Assembly: GCA_002724245.1 (NCBI GenBank)
Contig: PBOG01000100.1
Coordinates: forward strand, 17,941 to 81,940
Origin: Planctomycetaceae bacterium
GTDB taxonomy: Bacteria > Planctomycetota > Planctomycetia > Pirellulales > Pirellulaceae
Direction of reading: 5' to 3'
Length of the DNA: 64,000 nt
The notes under the pieces: model-generated
The model's database searches: none
Told to the model about the DNA's origin: nothing
The model's input: the letters and a program-made list of their open reading frames with translations, nothing else
Shown here: positions 28,068 to 38,100 of the stretch, one piece after another
Position numbering within the stretch: the stretch's first letter is position 1
How the letters are laid out: the number at the start of each line of letters is the position of its first letter
Translations under genes and position numbers: made by a program

Positions 28068-28364
28068 ACACAGTACCGCGGAACACCCGCACATTCGTGC
28101 TGCATCCTCGGTCGACGACAGCACGCAAACGATGGTCGCCGACTGTTCGCAGCGCTGGGCAACCAGCAACGCGAACCCGCCGGCCGAAAGCGACGCGGGC
28201 ACTTTGAGTGTCCCGCTGGCTTTCCATAGACTCCCGACGGGCCCCACGGGACAGGAACCCGGGCAGGAATGCAGCGCCGCCGGTCCGATTCGCCGAGAGG
28301 CTGGTGGCCCGCACCTCGTGATAGCGGCAGCGGCATGACTGTGTTCGCCTTCTACGTTCGTCTT

Positions 28365-29921
28365 CTACGGCCGCGCTGGTTTAGATGTAAACTGTAGCGC
28401 GTAGAGATCCGCTTCCCGCAACACACACCGCAGGCGCAACGGCTGGCCAGCCAGCGCACCAACGTCGGCCCCGGACGTCCAGCGCACAACGTAGTCCGTC
28501 GCATCACCAAAAACCTCACTGCAGTCCGCTAGTGTGTAACCCTCGATCGGTCGACCAGCGGCGTTTTGTAGCTCAACACGGATCGAGCCGGCAGCCGAAG
28601 TCGAGAAGTTGAGGCTGAGATGCTGGCCAGCAAAAATAAGCGGTTTGGTCACGAACTCGCCGCCCGCGCGAGGCGCAAACACCGAGGCAAAACCGTCCAA
28701 CCGCAACGTGTAGCGACGCAACCGGGAAAATTTTCCTGTAAAGTAGCTCTCCGATGCATACAACGAAAGCTCGCGCGGTGAGTCGTCTTCAGTCGACGCC
28801 GTCTCCACAACGTGCCAGGCAAGATAGTTGTCTCCGTAAGCCCAATTGTGCCTGGTGCGCAAGCCGGGCCGTAGAAACGCCTCATCCCAACGGTGAAACG
28901 ACAGACCGTCACGACTCGTCATCAACAAACCGTCGGTGACAGCCGAACCATAGCGGGGATGCGTCTTGGCGCGCTGTTGTCGCAACTCAAGTGACGGCAG
29001 GCGACGGGGGGCATCGATCCACCCCCGGTCTACGTACCGCGCGGGAAATCCAATCAACAGGTGTGGCGCGCGATAGTAGGGTTTGATTTGATTTGTATAG
29101 AGTTGTTCAGCAGGTGCCCCGGGATAGCTGAGGAACTGACGCGACGTCCAATGCACAAAGTCCTCCGACGTGGCCATCTTGATGTCGCGCCGTCCGTTGT
29201 CAAAATCGCGAATATACGCGCGGTATTTACCGATGTTGGGATCCCAGAAAGCCAGGTTCTGGGTATCGAACGGGTGACCGGTCATGACCGGTTGGGAGTC
29301 GTTGTACGCCGTCCAGTGGATACCGTCTGGCGACTTGAACGCATACAGACCGGCCGGGTTCTGTCCCCGGCCGACCGCCTTGTACTCAGAGCCGGGCGCC
29401 GCAGCTGGGTTGGTATCTTTGAAGACCGACAAATCATGGCATTGGCGGCCGTTGATCGTCCCCAGCACAATGTTGTTCGCCTTGGACCCGTTGAATGCAA
29501 CCAGTCCGAGTTCCGGTTTCTCCCAGTGAATTCCGTCTTTACTTTCACAATAACCGATGTAGAGCGGATGATCCTGTCCACCATCGCTGGGAATGTGCCA
29601 GGCATGATAGTACATACGATAGCGCCCGGTCTCCTTGTAATCACGATCATAGAACACTGTGTGGTAGCCACCCCCGTTCCCTTCCCAAGGCGCGTCGTGG
29701 ACCACCGCGATTTCTCGTCGGACAGGATGATGTAGCCGCGGTCTCGCCGCGCCGTGGAAGGAATCGATCAGGTAATCATCGACCAGCAGTTCCCTCCGTG
29801 AGCCGAGATCCAGAACTTTGACGGCACCACCTGGCTGTGCCCAGCAGGGCCAGCTCAAGGCGCTAATGAAGATCGTCATGCCGAGGACGGATGTGCGGTA
29901 GATCGATGCGCGGTAGATCAT
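28365..29921 (-). CDS. GH32-like beta-propeller glycosidase-family protein
   Basis: 518 residues if translation starts at 29921; ATG 29879, which gives MTIFISALSWPCWA as signal core, is an alternative. The mature N-terminus has RRELLVDDYLIDSFHG, a motif shared with the protein starting at 61377 (KQLFLDDYLIAEMQG). The propeller region follows with YRMYYHAWHI, YIGYCESKDGIHWEKPELGL, FWDPNIGKYRAYIRDFDNGRRDIKMATSEDFVHWT and SRDGLSFHRWDEAFLRPG. A C-terminal beta-sandwich of about 120 residues (LSLNFSTSAAGSIRVELQNAAG) matches the second domain of GH32-type enzymes. Predicted secreted sugar hydrolase, but catalytic residues and substrate were not identified. Divergent from the cytochrome at 30182. 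Confidence 0.78.
   Translation of the reverse strand: MIYRASIYRTSVLGMTIFISALSWPCWAQPGGAVKVLDLGSRRELLVDDYLIDSFHGAARPRLHHPVRREIAVVHDAPWEGNGGGYHTVFYDRDYKETGRYRMYYHAWHIPSDGGQDHPLYIGYCESKDGIHWEKPELGLVAFNGSKANNIVLGTINGRQCHDLSVFKDTNPAAAPGSEYKAVGRGQNPAGLYAFKSPDGIHWTAYNDSQPVMTGHPFDTQNLAFWDPNIGKYRAYIRDFDNGRRDIKMATSEDFVHWTSRQFLSYPGAPAEQLYTNQIKPYYRAPHLLIGFPARYVDRGWIDAPRRLPSLELRQQRAKTHPRYGSAVTDGLLMTSRDGLSFHRWDEAFLRPGLRTRHNWAYGDNYLAWHVVETASTEDDSPRELSLYASESYFTGKFSRLRRYTLRLDGFASVFAPRAGGEFVTKPLIFAGQHLSLNFSTSAAGSIRVELQNAAGRPIEGYTLADCSEVFGDATDYVVRWTSGADVGALAGQPLRLRCVLREADLYALQFTSKPARP
29891..29920 (-). repeat. two 15-bp direct repeats at the 5' end of the GH32-like gene
   Basis: 29891-29905 and 29906-29920 differ at two positions. 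They encode the doubled IYR-A/T-S at the extreme N-terminus, ahead of the hydrophobic signal core, so they either add a dispensable N-terminal extension or lie upstream of the real start at 29879. Confidence 0.7.
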
Positions 29922-30165
29922 GGTTCGATGACTGCTTTGCGGGTTCGAGAACTACGTGACAGGTGTGTCTGGCAAGGACGGCTTCCCAGCGATCTTGGCA
30001 AAGCCACCATCATAACAAATACCCTAGTTCGGCCACTTGGGATCCCGTTCGCAAGGAGAAAAGTCCTTGAGTCGTGCGACCACTGTGGCGCACTGAACAT
30101 GACACAACAGAGCGATTCAACCATCGGACTGGAATGACACAGGTCTTGATTCAAGCTGGCCCGGT

Positions 30166-30172
30166 AAGGAGG
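30166..30172 (+). promoter_or_regulatory. strong Shine-Dalgarno deciding the start at 30182
   Basis: AAGGAGG lies 9 bases before ATG 30182, the best ribosome site in the window. It favours 30182 over the more signal-peptide-like ATG at 30230 and the frame's first codon at 30074. Confidence 0.7.
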
Positions 30173-30181
30173 ATAACGACG

Positions 30182-33100
30182 ATGCCGTGTCCCAACGGTC
30201 CCGGTACGGAGAAACCGACGGAGTACAAAATGACCAAATCAGTCGCACTGCTCGGATCAGTGTTGCTCTTTTCAGTCGGAGCCTATGCCCAGCAAGTCAG
30301 CTCCAAAGCGCCACCGCGATCGCCCCAGGAGACGGTCAACAGTATGGAAATCCAGTCCGGCTATCGGATGGTGCCTGTCCTGGCGGAACCGCATATCCAC
30401 GAACCCTCAGCGATTGCCTGGGACGGGAATGGCCGGATGTACGTGGTAGAGATGCGGACCTACATGCAGGACATCGATGGTCAGAACCAGTTTGCCCCAA
30501 AGAGCCGAGTGTCACGGCACGAAGATACGGATGGCGACGGAGTATATGACAAACACACCATATTTGCCGACAAGTTAATCCTGCCGCGGATGGTACTACC
30601 GCTGCGCGACCGCGTGCTCATTCGTGAAACCAACACACTGGACCTCAAGAGCTACCAGGATCTCGATGGGGATGGTGTGGCCGATCGCGTCGAACTGGTC
30701 CATCAAGGAGGACCACGGGGGGGCAATCTTGAGCATCAGCCCAGCGGCCTGATCTGGAACGTCGACAACTGGCTGTACACGGCTATGTCACCATTTCGTT
30801 ATCGGGTCACCTCAGGCAAGATTATTCGCGACCGGATGCCGGGTAGTTCTGGTCAATGGGGCCTGACCCACGACAACGTAGGACGGTTGTTCTATTCATT
30901 TGCGGGTGGCGAAAATCCGGTGGCCGATTTCCAGCGCCCGTTGGTCTACGGCCACCTGCGGCTACCCGGCGAACAGGCCCCCGGATTCCGCGAGGTCTTC
31001 CCGATCGACGATATCCCCGACACCCAGGGTGGCCGGGGCCGATTACGCGCCAACAACACCCTGAATCATTTTACCGCCAGCTGTGGCCAATCGATCTTTC
31101 GAGGGGACCGGCTGCCCCTCGATTTCCACGGAGACTTGATCATCTGCGAGCCGGTGGGACGCTTGATACGACGGGCCAAAGTAACCAACGATCACGGCAA
31201 ACTGGTCGTGTCCAATGCCTATGACCGACAGGAATTTATTGCGTCCCGGGATCCCAATTTTCGCCCGATCAACAGTGCCACCGGGCCCGACGGATGCCTC
31301 TACCTGGTAGACATGTACCGAGGGATTATCCAGGAGGGAAACTGGGTCCGCAGCGGCTCCTACCTGCGTGATATCGTCAAAGAGTACGAACTCGAAAAAA
31401 ACATTGGCCGTGGACGTATTTACCGTGTCGAACACGAAACCACAAAACGCGGACGGCAGCCCAGGATGCTCGATGAGACGCCAGCCCAGCTCGTAGCCCA
31501 TTTATCACATCCGAATGGCTGGTGGCGCAGCGAAGCCCAAAAACTGATCATCCTGCACGCAGATCTGAGCGTCGTGGACACGCTCCAGCAGCTGGCGGTC
31601 GCTGGCCGGGCGCCGCTGGGCCGGCTACACGCCTGGTGGACACTCGAGGGACTTAGTGCGATTGACAGCAAGTTTCTGCAAGTCGGCTTCCGCGATCCTG
31701 ACCCGCGAGTCCGGTCCGCGGTAATGCGGATCGCCGAGGTGTTCATTAACCAGGATCGTTCGCTGGATGGTGCCATTGAGCAACTCGCCCAGGACCAGGA
31801 CCCTGATGTCGCGATTCAAGTTGTGTTGTCGAGTGGTCGCGGCGCGCATCCCCAGGCGCTGGCATTGGCAGATCACATCGTCAAGACGCATGACTCCAAC
31901 CCCTCTGTTCGCGATCTGGCCAGGCAATTTCGATCGCGGATGGAAGCAATCCGTGCAGAACGACTCCGCATCGAGGAATTGCGCCGGCGCAACAAGCTGC
32001 TCGCGGAATCGGTGGAACGTGGCCAATTGACTTACAGCACACTCTGTGTCAATTGTCACGGTCGCGACGGGAAGGGACGCCCCGCGCCCGATCGAAAAGA
32101 GATAATGCTGGCGCCAGCACTGGCGGGTTCGCCGCGCGTACTGGGGCACAAGGAACGATTGACACGAGTGCTCCTGCACGGATTGCTGGGGCCCATCGAA
32201 GGAAAAACCTACGCCGGCGGATTAATGCTGCCGATGCGACGTAACAGCGATCGTTGGATTGCCGACGTGGCAACATACATTCGCAATAGTTTTGGCAATT
32301 CGGCGTCATTGATTGAAGACGTTGACGTCAAACAGATTCGCTCCGCGGCCGCACCGCGCAACGAACCCTGGACGTTAAGCGAACTGGCTCTCTACGATCC
32401 GCCACCGCTGACCAATCGCGCCGACTGGAAACTCGCCAGCAGTCACAATGCAAAAGCCCTGGCGTCTGCGATTGACGGCAAACCTGCTACCCGTTGGGAT
32501 ACGCAAGGGGTCCAGCGTCCGGGCATGTGGTTTCAAATCACGCTCCCCGAGCCGATGCGTATCATGTCGCTGATCCTGGACACCCGGGGTTCCAACGACG
32601 ATTACCCACGCGACTATCAGGTACACGCATCGGTGGATGGCAAAGAATGGGGACAACCGGTGGCCGCAGGTCGCGGTGACCTGCCCGTCACGCAGATCGA
32701 GCTGAATGCACCACAACCGGTCGCGCACATTCGCATCACGCAAACAGGTCAATCCCCGAACAAGTACTGGTCGATTCATGAATTGACGATCAAGGGGCTC
32801 TCCCCACAAGCTGCGGCGCAAGCTGCGTTGTCATTGTCACAACGCCTGGCCGCAGAAAGTCCCACCGTCTTGGCGCAGCAGGCGCGCCAGCAAGGCAGTG
32901 CGGCGCGTGGCGCGGCCTTGTTCTTCAATCCCACGCAATCGTGCGCCAAATGCCATGAACCGGATTCCGGAAAGCGCCTGGGGCCCGATCTCTCGTCCAA
33001 GCGGGAAGGCGTCAGTGATGTGTTCCTGGTGGATTCGGTACTGCGGCCGTCGCAGCACCTCCGCAAAGGCTTTGAACCCCTGGTGGTGGTGACCCTCGAG

Positions 33101-33394
33101 GGGCTGATCGTAACCGGCTTCCCCATTGCCGACGACGCAGACCGGGTCGTGTTGCGTGAGCCGGCTGCCGGTAAAGAAATCTCGATCGACAAGGAGGACA
33201 TCGAAGAGACGCGCAAAGGGGTGACTTCACTCATGCCCGCCGGCCTGGCTAACCAATTGGCTGACCGCAACCAATTTCTCGACCTGGTCCGTTTCTTAAT
33301 GGAAATCCACGAACAGGGTCCCGCCCGGCTGATGGAACTGAAGCAGGCAGCCAGTGCGACAGTGCCCCCCTCCTCCCCTATGCCCAAGCGGTAA
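30182..33394 (+). CDS. PVC-type heme-binding propeller protein with two cytochrome c motifs and a discoidin domain
   Basis: About 1070 residues. The signal core is TKSVALLGSVLLFSVGAYAQ. The N-terminal Piru_Ver/membrane-bound-dehydrogenase-like propeller (about 55-400) includes PSAIAWDGNGRMYVVEMRTYM, two calcium-type DTDGDGVYD/DLDGDGVAD loops, and LYLVDMYRGIIQEGNWV. HEAT-like helices follow (about 430-600). The first c-type motif, CVNCHGRDGKGR, is at about 622; a discoidin (F5/8 type C) domain spans about 750-875 (AIDGKPATRWDTQG); the second motif, CAKCHEPDSGKRLGPDLS, is at about 921. The tail has VVTLEGLIVTGF and LMPAGLANQLADRNQFLDLVRFL, as in other PVC heme proteins. A periplasmic multi-heme oxidoreductase that binds glycan is the natural reading; substrate unknown. 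Confidence 0.9.
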   Translation: MPCPNGPGTEKPTEYKMTKSVALLGSVLLFSVGAYAQQVSSKAPPRSPQETVNSMEIQSGYRMVPVLAEPHIHEPSAIAWDGNGRMYVVEMRTYMQDIDGQNQFAPKSRVSRHEDTDGDGVYDKHTIFADKLILPRMVLPLRDRVLIRETNTLDLKSYQDLDGDGVADRVELVHQGGPRGGNLEHQPSGLIWNVDNWLYTAMSPFRYRVTSGKIIRDRMPGSSGQWGLTHDNVGRLFYSFAGGENPVADFQRPLVYGHLRLPGEQAPGFREVFPIDDIPDTQGGRGRLRANNTLNHFTASCGQSIFRGDRLPLDFHGDLIICEPVGRLIRRAKVTNDHGKLVVSNAYDRQEFIASRDPNFRPINSATGPDGCLYLVDMYRGIIQEGNWVRSGSYLRDIVKEYELEKNIGRGRIYRVEHETTKRGRQPRMLDETPAQLVAHLSHPNGWWRSEAQKLIILHADLSVVDTLQQLAVAGRAPLGRLHAWWTLEGLSAIDSKFLQVGFRDPDPRVRSAVMRIAEVFINQDRSLDGAIEQLAQDQDPDVAIQVVLSSGRGAHPQALALADHIVKTHDSNPSVRDLARQFRSRMEAIRAERLRIEELRRRNKLLAESVERGQLTYSTLCVNCHGRDGKGRPAPDRKEIMLAPALAGSPRVLGHKERLTRVLLHGLLGPIEGKTYAGGLMLPMRRNSDRWIADVATYIRNSFGNSASLIEDVDVKQIRSAAAPRNEPWTLSELALYDPPPLTNRADWKLASSHNAKALASAIDGKPATRWDTQGVQRPGMWFQITLPEPMRIMSLILDTRGSNDDYPRDYQVHASVDGKEWGQPVAAGRGDLPVTQIELNAPQPVAHIRITQTGQSPNKYWSIHELTIKGLSPQAAAQAALSLSQRLAAESPTVLAQQARQQGSAARGAALFFNPTQSCAKCHEPDSGKRLGPDLSSKREGVSDVFLVDSVLRPSQHLRKGFEPLVVVTLEGLIVTGFPIADDADRVVLREPAAGKEISIDKEDIEETRKGVTSLMPAGLANQLADRNQFLDLVRFLMEIHEQGPARLMELKQAASATVPPSSPMPKR

Positions 33395-33544
33395 ACACAG
33401 AGTCACAAGGCCACCATACCGGCCCACGACGGGAGCGAGTCAATGATCGCGGACAGCTGCCGGACCCGGTTTTGCCTGGGTCTCGTCTTGGACGCTTGCC
33501 AGAGGCGAGTTTCGACGAGTCCCCCCCTGCGGGTTTGAAGCGTG

Positions 33545-33559
33545 CGCTCTCCAAGAGCG
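33545..33559. terminator. short hairpin between convergent genes
   Basis: CGCTCT and AGAGCG are exact reverse complements around a 3-base loop. It lies in the 179-bp gap between the convergent stops at 33394 and 33574, 15 bases from the end of rhmD. No T run, so only a weak case for a shared terminator. Confidence 0.25.
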
Positions 33560-33573
33560 ACCGGCGCGCCACG

Positions 33574-34857
33574 TCAGTGCGCATACGGTCGCACCAGATG
33601 CAACGCGTCACGATTCAATTCCAGACCAAACCCCGGAGTATCGGGCAGGGTAATGTACCCTCCTTCGGGCAGCGGTTCGTTCTGGAACAACGTGCCGAAA
33701 TTGGGTTCGATCGTATCCGCCCGTTCACTCATCATCATGAACTCGGCCAGATTAATGTTGTCGAAGGCCATGGCCATGTAATAGCCGTAGACTCCACATC
33801 CATGTGGTACCACGGCAACCGCCTGGGCCCTGGCCTGGGCAACCACTCTGGCGAACTCCGTCGGCCCCCCCATCCACATGACATCGGGCTGCAGCAACCC
33901 GACACCGGCCTCAATCAACTGCTGGAATCCATGTTGTGTGTATTCGTGTTCCCCGGTGGCCAGATAGGTGGTGGTGCCAATTCCCTCCAGCTTACGGGCC
34001 AACTTGGCGTGGGCAACGTACTCGTCTGGCATCAACGGCTCTTCCATCCACTTGAGATGAAAAGGGGCCAGCAGGCGGGCCAGTTCGGCAGCATACTGCA
34101 GATCCAGTGCCATATAACAATCGAGCATAAGCGGAAACTCAGCCCCCACTTTGTCCCGCCAGCTACCGATGAACTCGACGTTCTGGCGGAGGCCTGACGG
34201 GCCGTCGCTGGGACCGTAGGGCAGCGGTACTTTGGCACCATGGAACCCCAGTTCTTTGGCCAGATCGGGGCGCGATGTGGTCGCGTAGACAGGAACGCGT
34301 TGCTTGGTGCGACCACCCAACAGATGGTAAACGGGTTCGTTCAGTGTCTTGCCCGCCAGATCCCACAAGGCAATGTCTATCGCCGAGATCGCATGGACAC
34401 CCAGGCCCTTGCGGCTATAGTGAATCGAGGCGCGCCACATTTGCTCCCACATCACCGAGCGATCACGCACATTCTGACCCTCAACAAACATGGCCAGATG
34501 TTGTTCGATCAGGAAGGCGGCCGCTTCACCGCCCGTGCTGGCACCAATCCCGACACGTCCCTCGGCATCCTCGATTTCGACGATTACCGTCGGGACCCGA
34601 GCCACACCCCACGAACTGCGCGACCCGGAGTACTTGGGATAACGGGACATCGGATTGGTAATCGGCGGGTGCGTGCGATTGTGGTCCCAGTCACCCTCTG
34701 GACCTGGCAGTCCCATAATCCAATGCGTATCGGCCGTATCATGGACATCGCTGGCGCCGTATTCATCACTGCGGGAAACATACGCGCGGACTTCCTTGAT
34801 CGTCGGCTGACCGGCTGGTGGAACCACGTCTTCGTTGGGCGCGATGTAGAGTGACAT
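33574..34857 (-). CDS. rhmD: L-rhamnonate dehydratase (enolase superfamily)
   Basis: 427 residues from ATG 34857; the frame is open to 34920 but the family starts at MSLYIAP. The enzyme dehydrates L-rhamnonate to 2-keto-3-deoxy-L-rhamnonate in the cytoplasm. Diagnostic blocks match the E. coli-type enzyme: NPMSRYPKYSGSRSSWG, RPDLAKELGFHGAKVPLPYGP, the metal ligands in LMLDCYMALD and KWMEEPL, TGEHEYTQHGF, LQPDVMWMGG, VVPHGCGVYGYY with the catalytic His, and the conserved end PGFGLELNRDALHLVRPYAH. No signal peptide, in contrast to most neighbours. It is alone: no rhamnose dehydrogenase or KDR aldolase adjoins it in the window. Rhamnose is common in algal polysaccharides such as ulvan, which fits the setting. 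Confidence 0.88.
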   Translation of the reverse strand: MSLYIAPNEDVVPPAGQPTIKEVRAYVSRSDEYGASDVHDTADTHWIMGLPGPEGDWDHNRTHPPITNPMSRYPKYSGSRSSWGVARVPTVIVEIEDAEGRVGIGASTGGEAAAFLIEQHLAMFVEGQNVRDRSVMWEQMWRASIHYSRKGLGVHAISAIDIALWDLAGKTLNEPVYHLLGGRTKQRVPVYATTSRPDLAKELGFHGAKVPLPYGPSDGPSGLRQNVEFIGSWRDKVGAEFPLMLDCYMALDLQYAAELARLLAPFHLKWMEEPLMPDEYVAHAKLARKLEGIGTTTYLATGEHEYTQHGFQQLIEAGVGLLQPDVMWMGGPTEFARVVAQARAQAVAVVPHGCGVYGYYMAMAFDNINLAEFMMMSERADTIEPNFGTLFQNEPLPEGGYITLPDTPGFGLELNRDALHLVRPYAH

Positions 34858-35170
34858 GCCCAAACGGTACCTTCGAAGAGGGCAATCAGCAAGTTGGGCT
34901 GTCGACAATCCGGATCCCACAGCACCCGGTCCTGCGAGCCACGCTCGCGGTGATGCACCGGACGTGTCACGCCATTCTGCCGATCAATGGATACGTCCTG
35001 CTGGCTGTCGCGCAGGCAAACCAGTACGATCGTAGATTGCGACGGCGGTACTATCAGCTCTGCAAGCTGTGCCCTGGCTTTTCACCTGCCAAGCGGCCCC
35101 AGATGACCTGCTTGCAGAACGCCACCCCGCCGCTCCACTCTCGCAAAACGCCAACCGGCCGAGCAATCTA
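34858..35170. other. divergent intergenic region between rhmD and the ceramidase fusion (313 bp)
   Basis: Should contain promoters in both directions. The plus-strand frames through it (from 34818 and 35069) have no protein-family features and merge into or overlap the ceramidase gene. I saw no hairpin or repeat. Confidence 0.5.
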
Positions 35171-38100
35171 ATGAACAAACAGCTTCTGGCAATGAGCATC
35201 GTACTGCTGCTGGTCAGCAACCACTCGACGCAGGCAAACGATGTTTATCAAGTCGGGGTTTCGCGCGTCGATATTACGCCGGACTACGCTATTCGATTGA
35301 ATGGATTCGGGAACCGGCGGCAGGAATCGGTCGGAGTTTCCCAGCACATTTACGCAAAATCGCTGGCCATCTCCGAAACCGGTGACGCGGCGGCTCCACC
35401 TCTTGTTCTGGTCACACTCGACAGCCTGGGAATTCGACAAACGATGGTGGACGAAGTCGCCCGTCGATTGATGACCTCGCATCAATTGCCCGCTGCAAAT
35501 CTCGTCGTCACGTTTACCCATTCGCACTGCACGCCGAAGGTGAATGGCGCAAGCGACAACATTTTCAGTGAACCTGTTCCTGCTGCACACCAGCAACACA
35601 TCGATCGCTACACAAAAGAGCTCACTGATCGAATCACCCAGGTAGCGCAACAGGCGCTGGACGCGATGAAGCCGGCGCACCTTGCGTGGGCAATTGGTAC
35701 GGTAACGTTCGCCCAGAATCGCCGCAGCGCCAATGGTCCTGTTGACCATGATTTGCCAATGCTCGTTGTGCGCGACACCAACACTTCCCAACCGCGGGCC
35801 GTCTATGTCTCTTATGGGTGTCATTGCGTCACGCTGTCGTTCAACCAGATTAGCGGAGACTGGGCCGGGTATGCGGCGCAGATGATTGAGAGACAGTTTC
35901 CCGGCGCCGTGGCACTAGTCTCCATCGGAGCGGGTTCAGACCAGAATCCTGCTTCCGGCGTAACCGGCGACAAAGTCGAGGTGGCGGCTTCCCAGGGTCT
36001 GCAAATTGCTGCCGAAGTCCAGCGTCTGCTGGCAGGTGAACTCAAACCAATTAGTGGTCCTCCTCGAGCGGTACGCCGTCAGATTGCCCTGCCATTAGAG
36101 ACCCCGCCCACCCGGGAACAACTGGTCGCCCAATCCAAGGCGGGTGGAGCGCATGGCTACAACGCGCTGACACAATTACAGCGCCTCGATGGTGGCCAGC
36201 CGCTGATCAAGGAAGTCGACTACCGAATTCAAACCTGGACGTTTGGCGACAGCTTGTGCATGACCTTCCTGGCGGGTGAAGTCTGTGTCGATTATGCCCA
36301 CCGACTCAAACTGGAACTGAACCGCGAACGATTCTGGCTCAACGCCTACAGTAACGATTTTGGTTGCTACATTCCGTCTGAGCGTTTACTGGCAGAAGGG
36401 GGTTACGGCGGCGGCGCGGAAATGCCTTATTTCGCCTTGCCGTCGATTTTCCAGAGTGGCCTGGAACAAAAAATTGTGGACGAAGTCCAAAGTCAGGTGC
36501 CGGAGTCCTTTCATGTTCCCGCGGGCACGCAAGGCGTACCCGCCAAATCACCACAGGATTCCCTGCGCTGCATGCAGACCGCACCCAATCTACGAATCGT
36601 GCTGGCCGCTGCGGAACCCGACGTCAAGGATCCAGTCGCCATTGACTTTGGTCCGGACGGACGCCTGTGGGTCGCCGAAATGAACGACTACGGGCACGAC
36701 GTGTATGCATCATTTCCTCCGACCAGTCGCGTGCGCTGGCTCCGCGACACCGATGCGGACGGTTACTTCGAAACGGCTGGAACATTCCTCGAGGGGCTAC
36801 GCTTTCCGACCGACGTCAAAGTCTGGCGGGATGGACTGTTGATCTGTGACGCCCCCGACATCTTGTGGGCTCGTGACCGAGACGCGGATGGCAAGGCAGA
36901 CCAGGTCGATACGTTGTTCACCGGGTTCGAAGTCAGAAATGCCCAGGCCCGCGTCAACAGCCTGCGTTTCGGTCTGGACAACTGGATTTACGGGGCCGGG
37001 GGACTGTTCGGAGGCGAGATTACCAGCACCAGGACAGGCGAAACCGTCGACTGCCGCAACCGCGACTTTAGACTCAACCCGGACACCGGTGTGATTCAAG
37101 CAGTCAGCGGCCGTACACAACAAGGCCGCTGCCGGAACGACTGGGGCGACTGGTTTGGTTGTTCAAACGGTGCCCTGCTTACCCCGATTGCTGCCGATGA
37201 CGACTATCAACGCCGAAACCCGGATGCCGTGCTCGCTCCCTTTCACGTTTTCTCCACAAATGCTGAAGCCCTGCGACTGTATCCACCCGACGATCTGGTG
37301 ACGTTTGAGCTATCCGGAGCACCAGGCCGCGCCACTGCAGCCTGCGGGATCGGCATCTACCGGGATGTAGCGCTGGGAGACGATTTTCAGAACGACGCAT
37401 TCACCTGCGAACCGGTCCACCAGGCCGTCCATCGGATCGATTTTCAAGCTAGCCACGACACCTTTATTGGCCGACGCGGTGTTGGTGAGAAATCTCGTGA
37501 ATTTCTCAGCTCTACCGATCGCTGGTTCCGGCCCGTTCAAGTTCGCACCGGCCCCGATGGTGCGCTCTGGATCGTGGATATGTACCGTTATGTGATCGAG
37601 CACTCGCGCTGGATCCCACAGTCCAGCCTGAACGATCTTGACATTTACGCGGGCCAGGGTCGCGGCCGTATCTACCGGATACTTCCCCGGCAAAGTCAAG
37701 AACCACCAACACCGCAACCAGTGATCCCCAATCTAACTGCCTTGACCGACGCGCAACTTGCTACAGCTATTGACTCCTCGAATGGGACAACCCGTGATCT
37801 TGCGCATCAACTGCTGCTCTGGCGGCAGGCTAAGAATGTAGCACCCGACCTGCGGCACGTGGCAATCGATTCGCAACTGTCGGCTGCTCGTATCCAGGCG
37901 CTCGCAGCATTAGACGGACTGGGTAAACTAACTCCCGACGACATAAATCGGGCGCTGCAATCACAGCGCGCCGAGGTCCAGCGGTTTGCCGTGAAGTTGA
38001 GCGAGCCCTGGCTGAATGAGACCCCTGCACTGCGCGCCGCGGTGGTCCAGCTGACCGCCACCGAGAGCTTACGACTGCGCCGACAAGTCGCCCTGTCGCT

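Noticed and set aside
33472..34197. Plus-strand open frame of 241 codons
   Set aside because: Antisense to rhmD, whose identity is clear.
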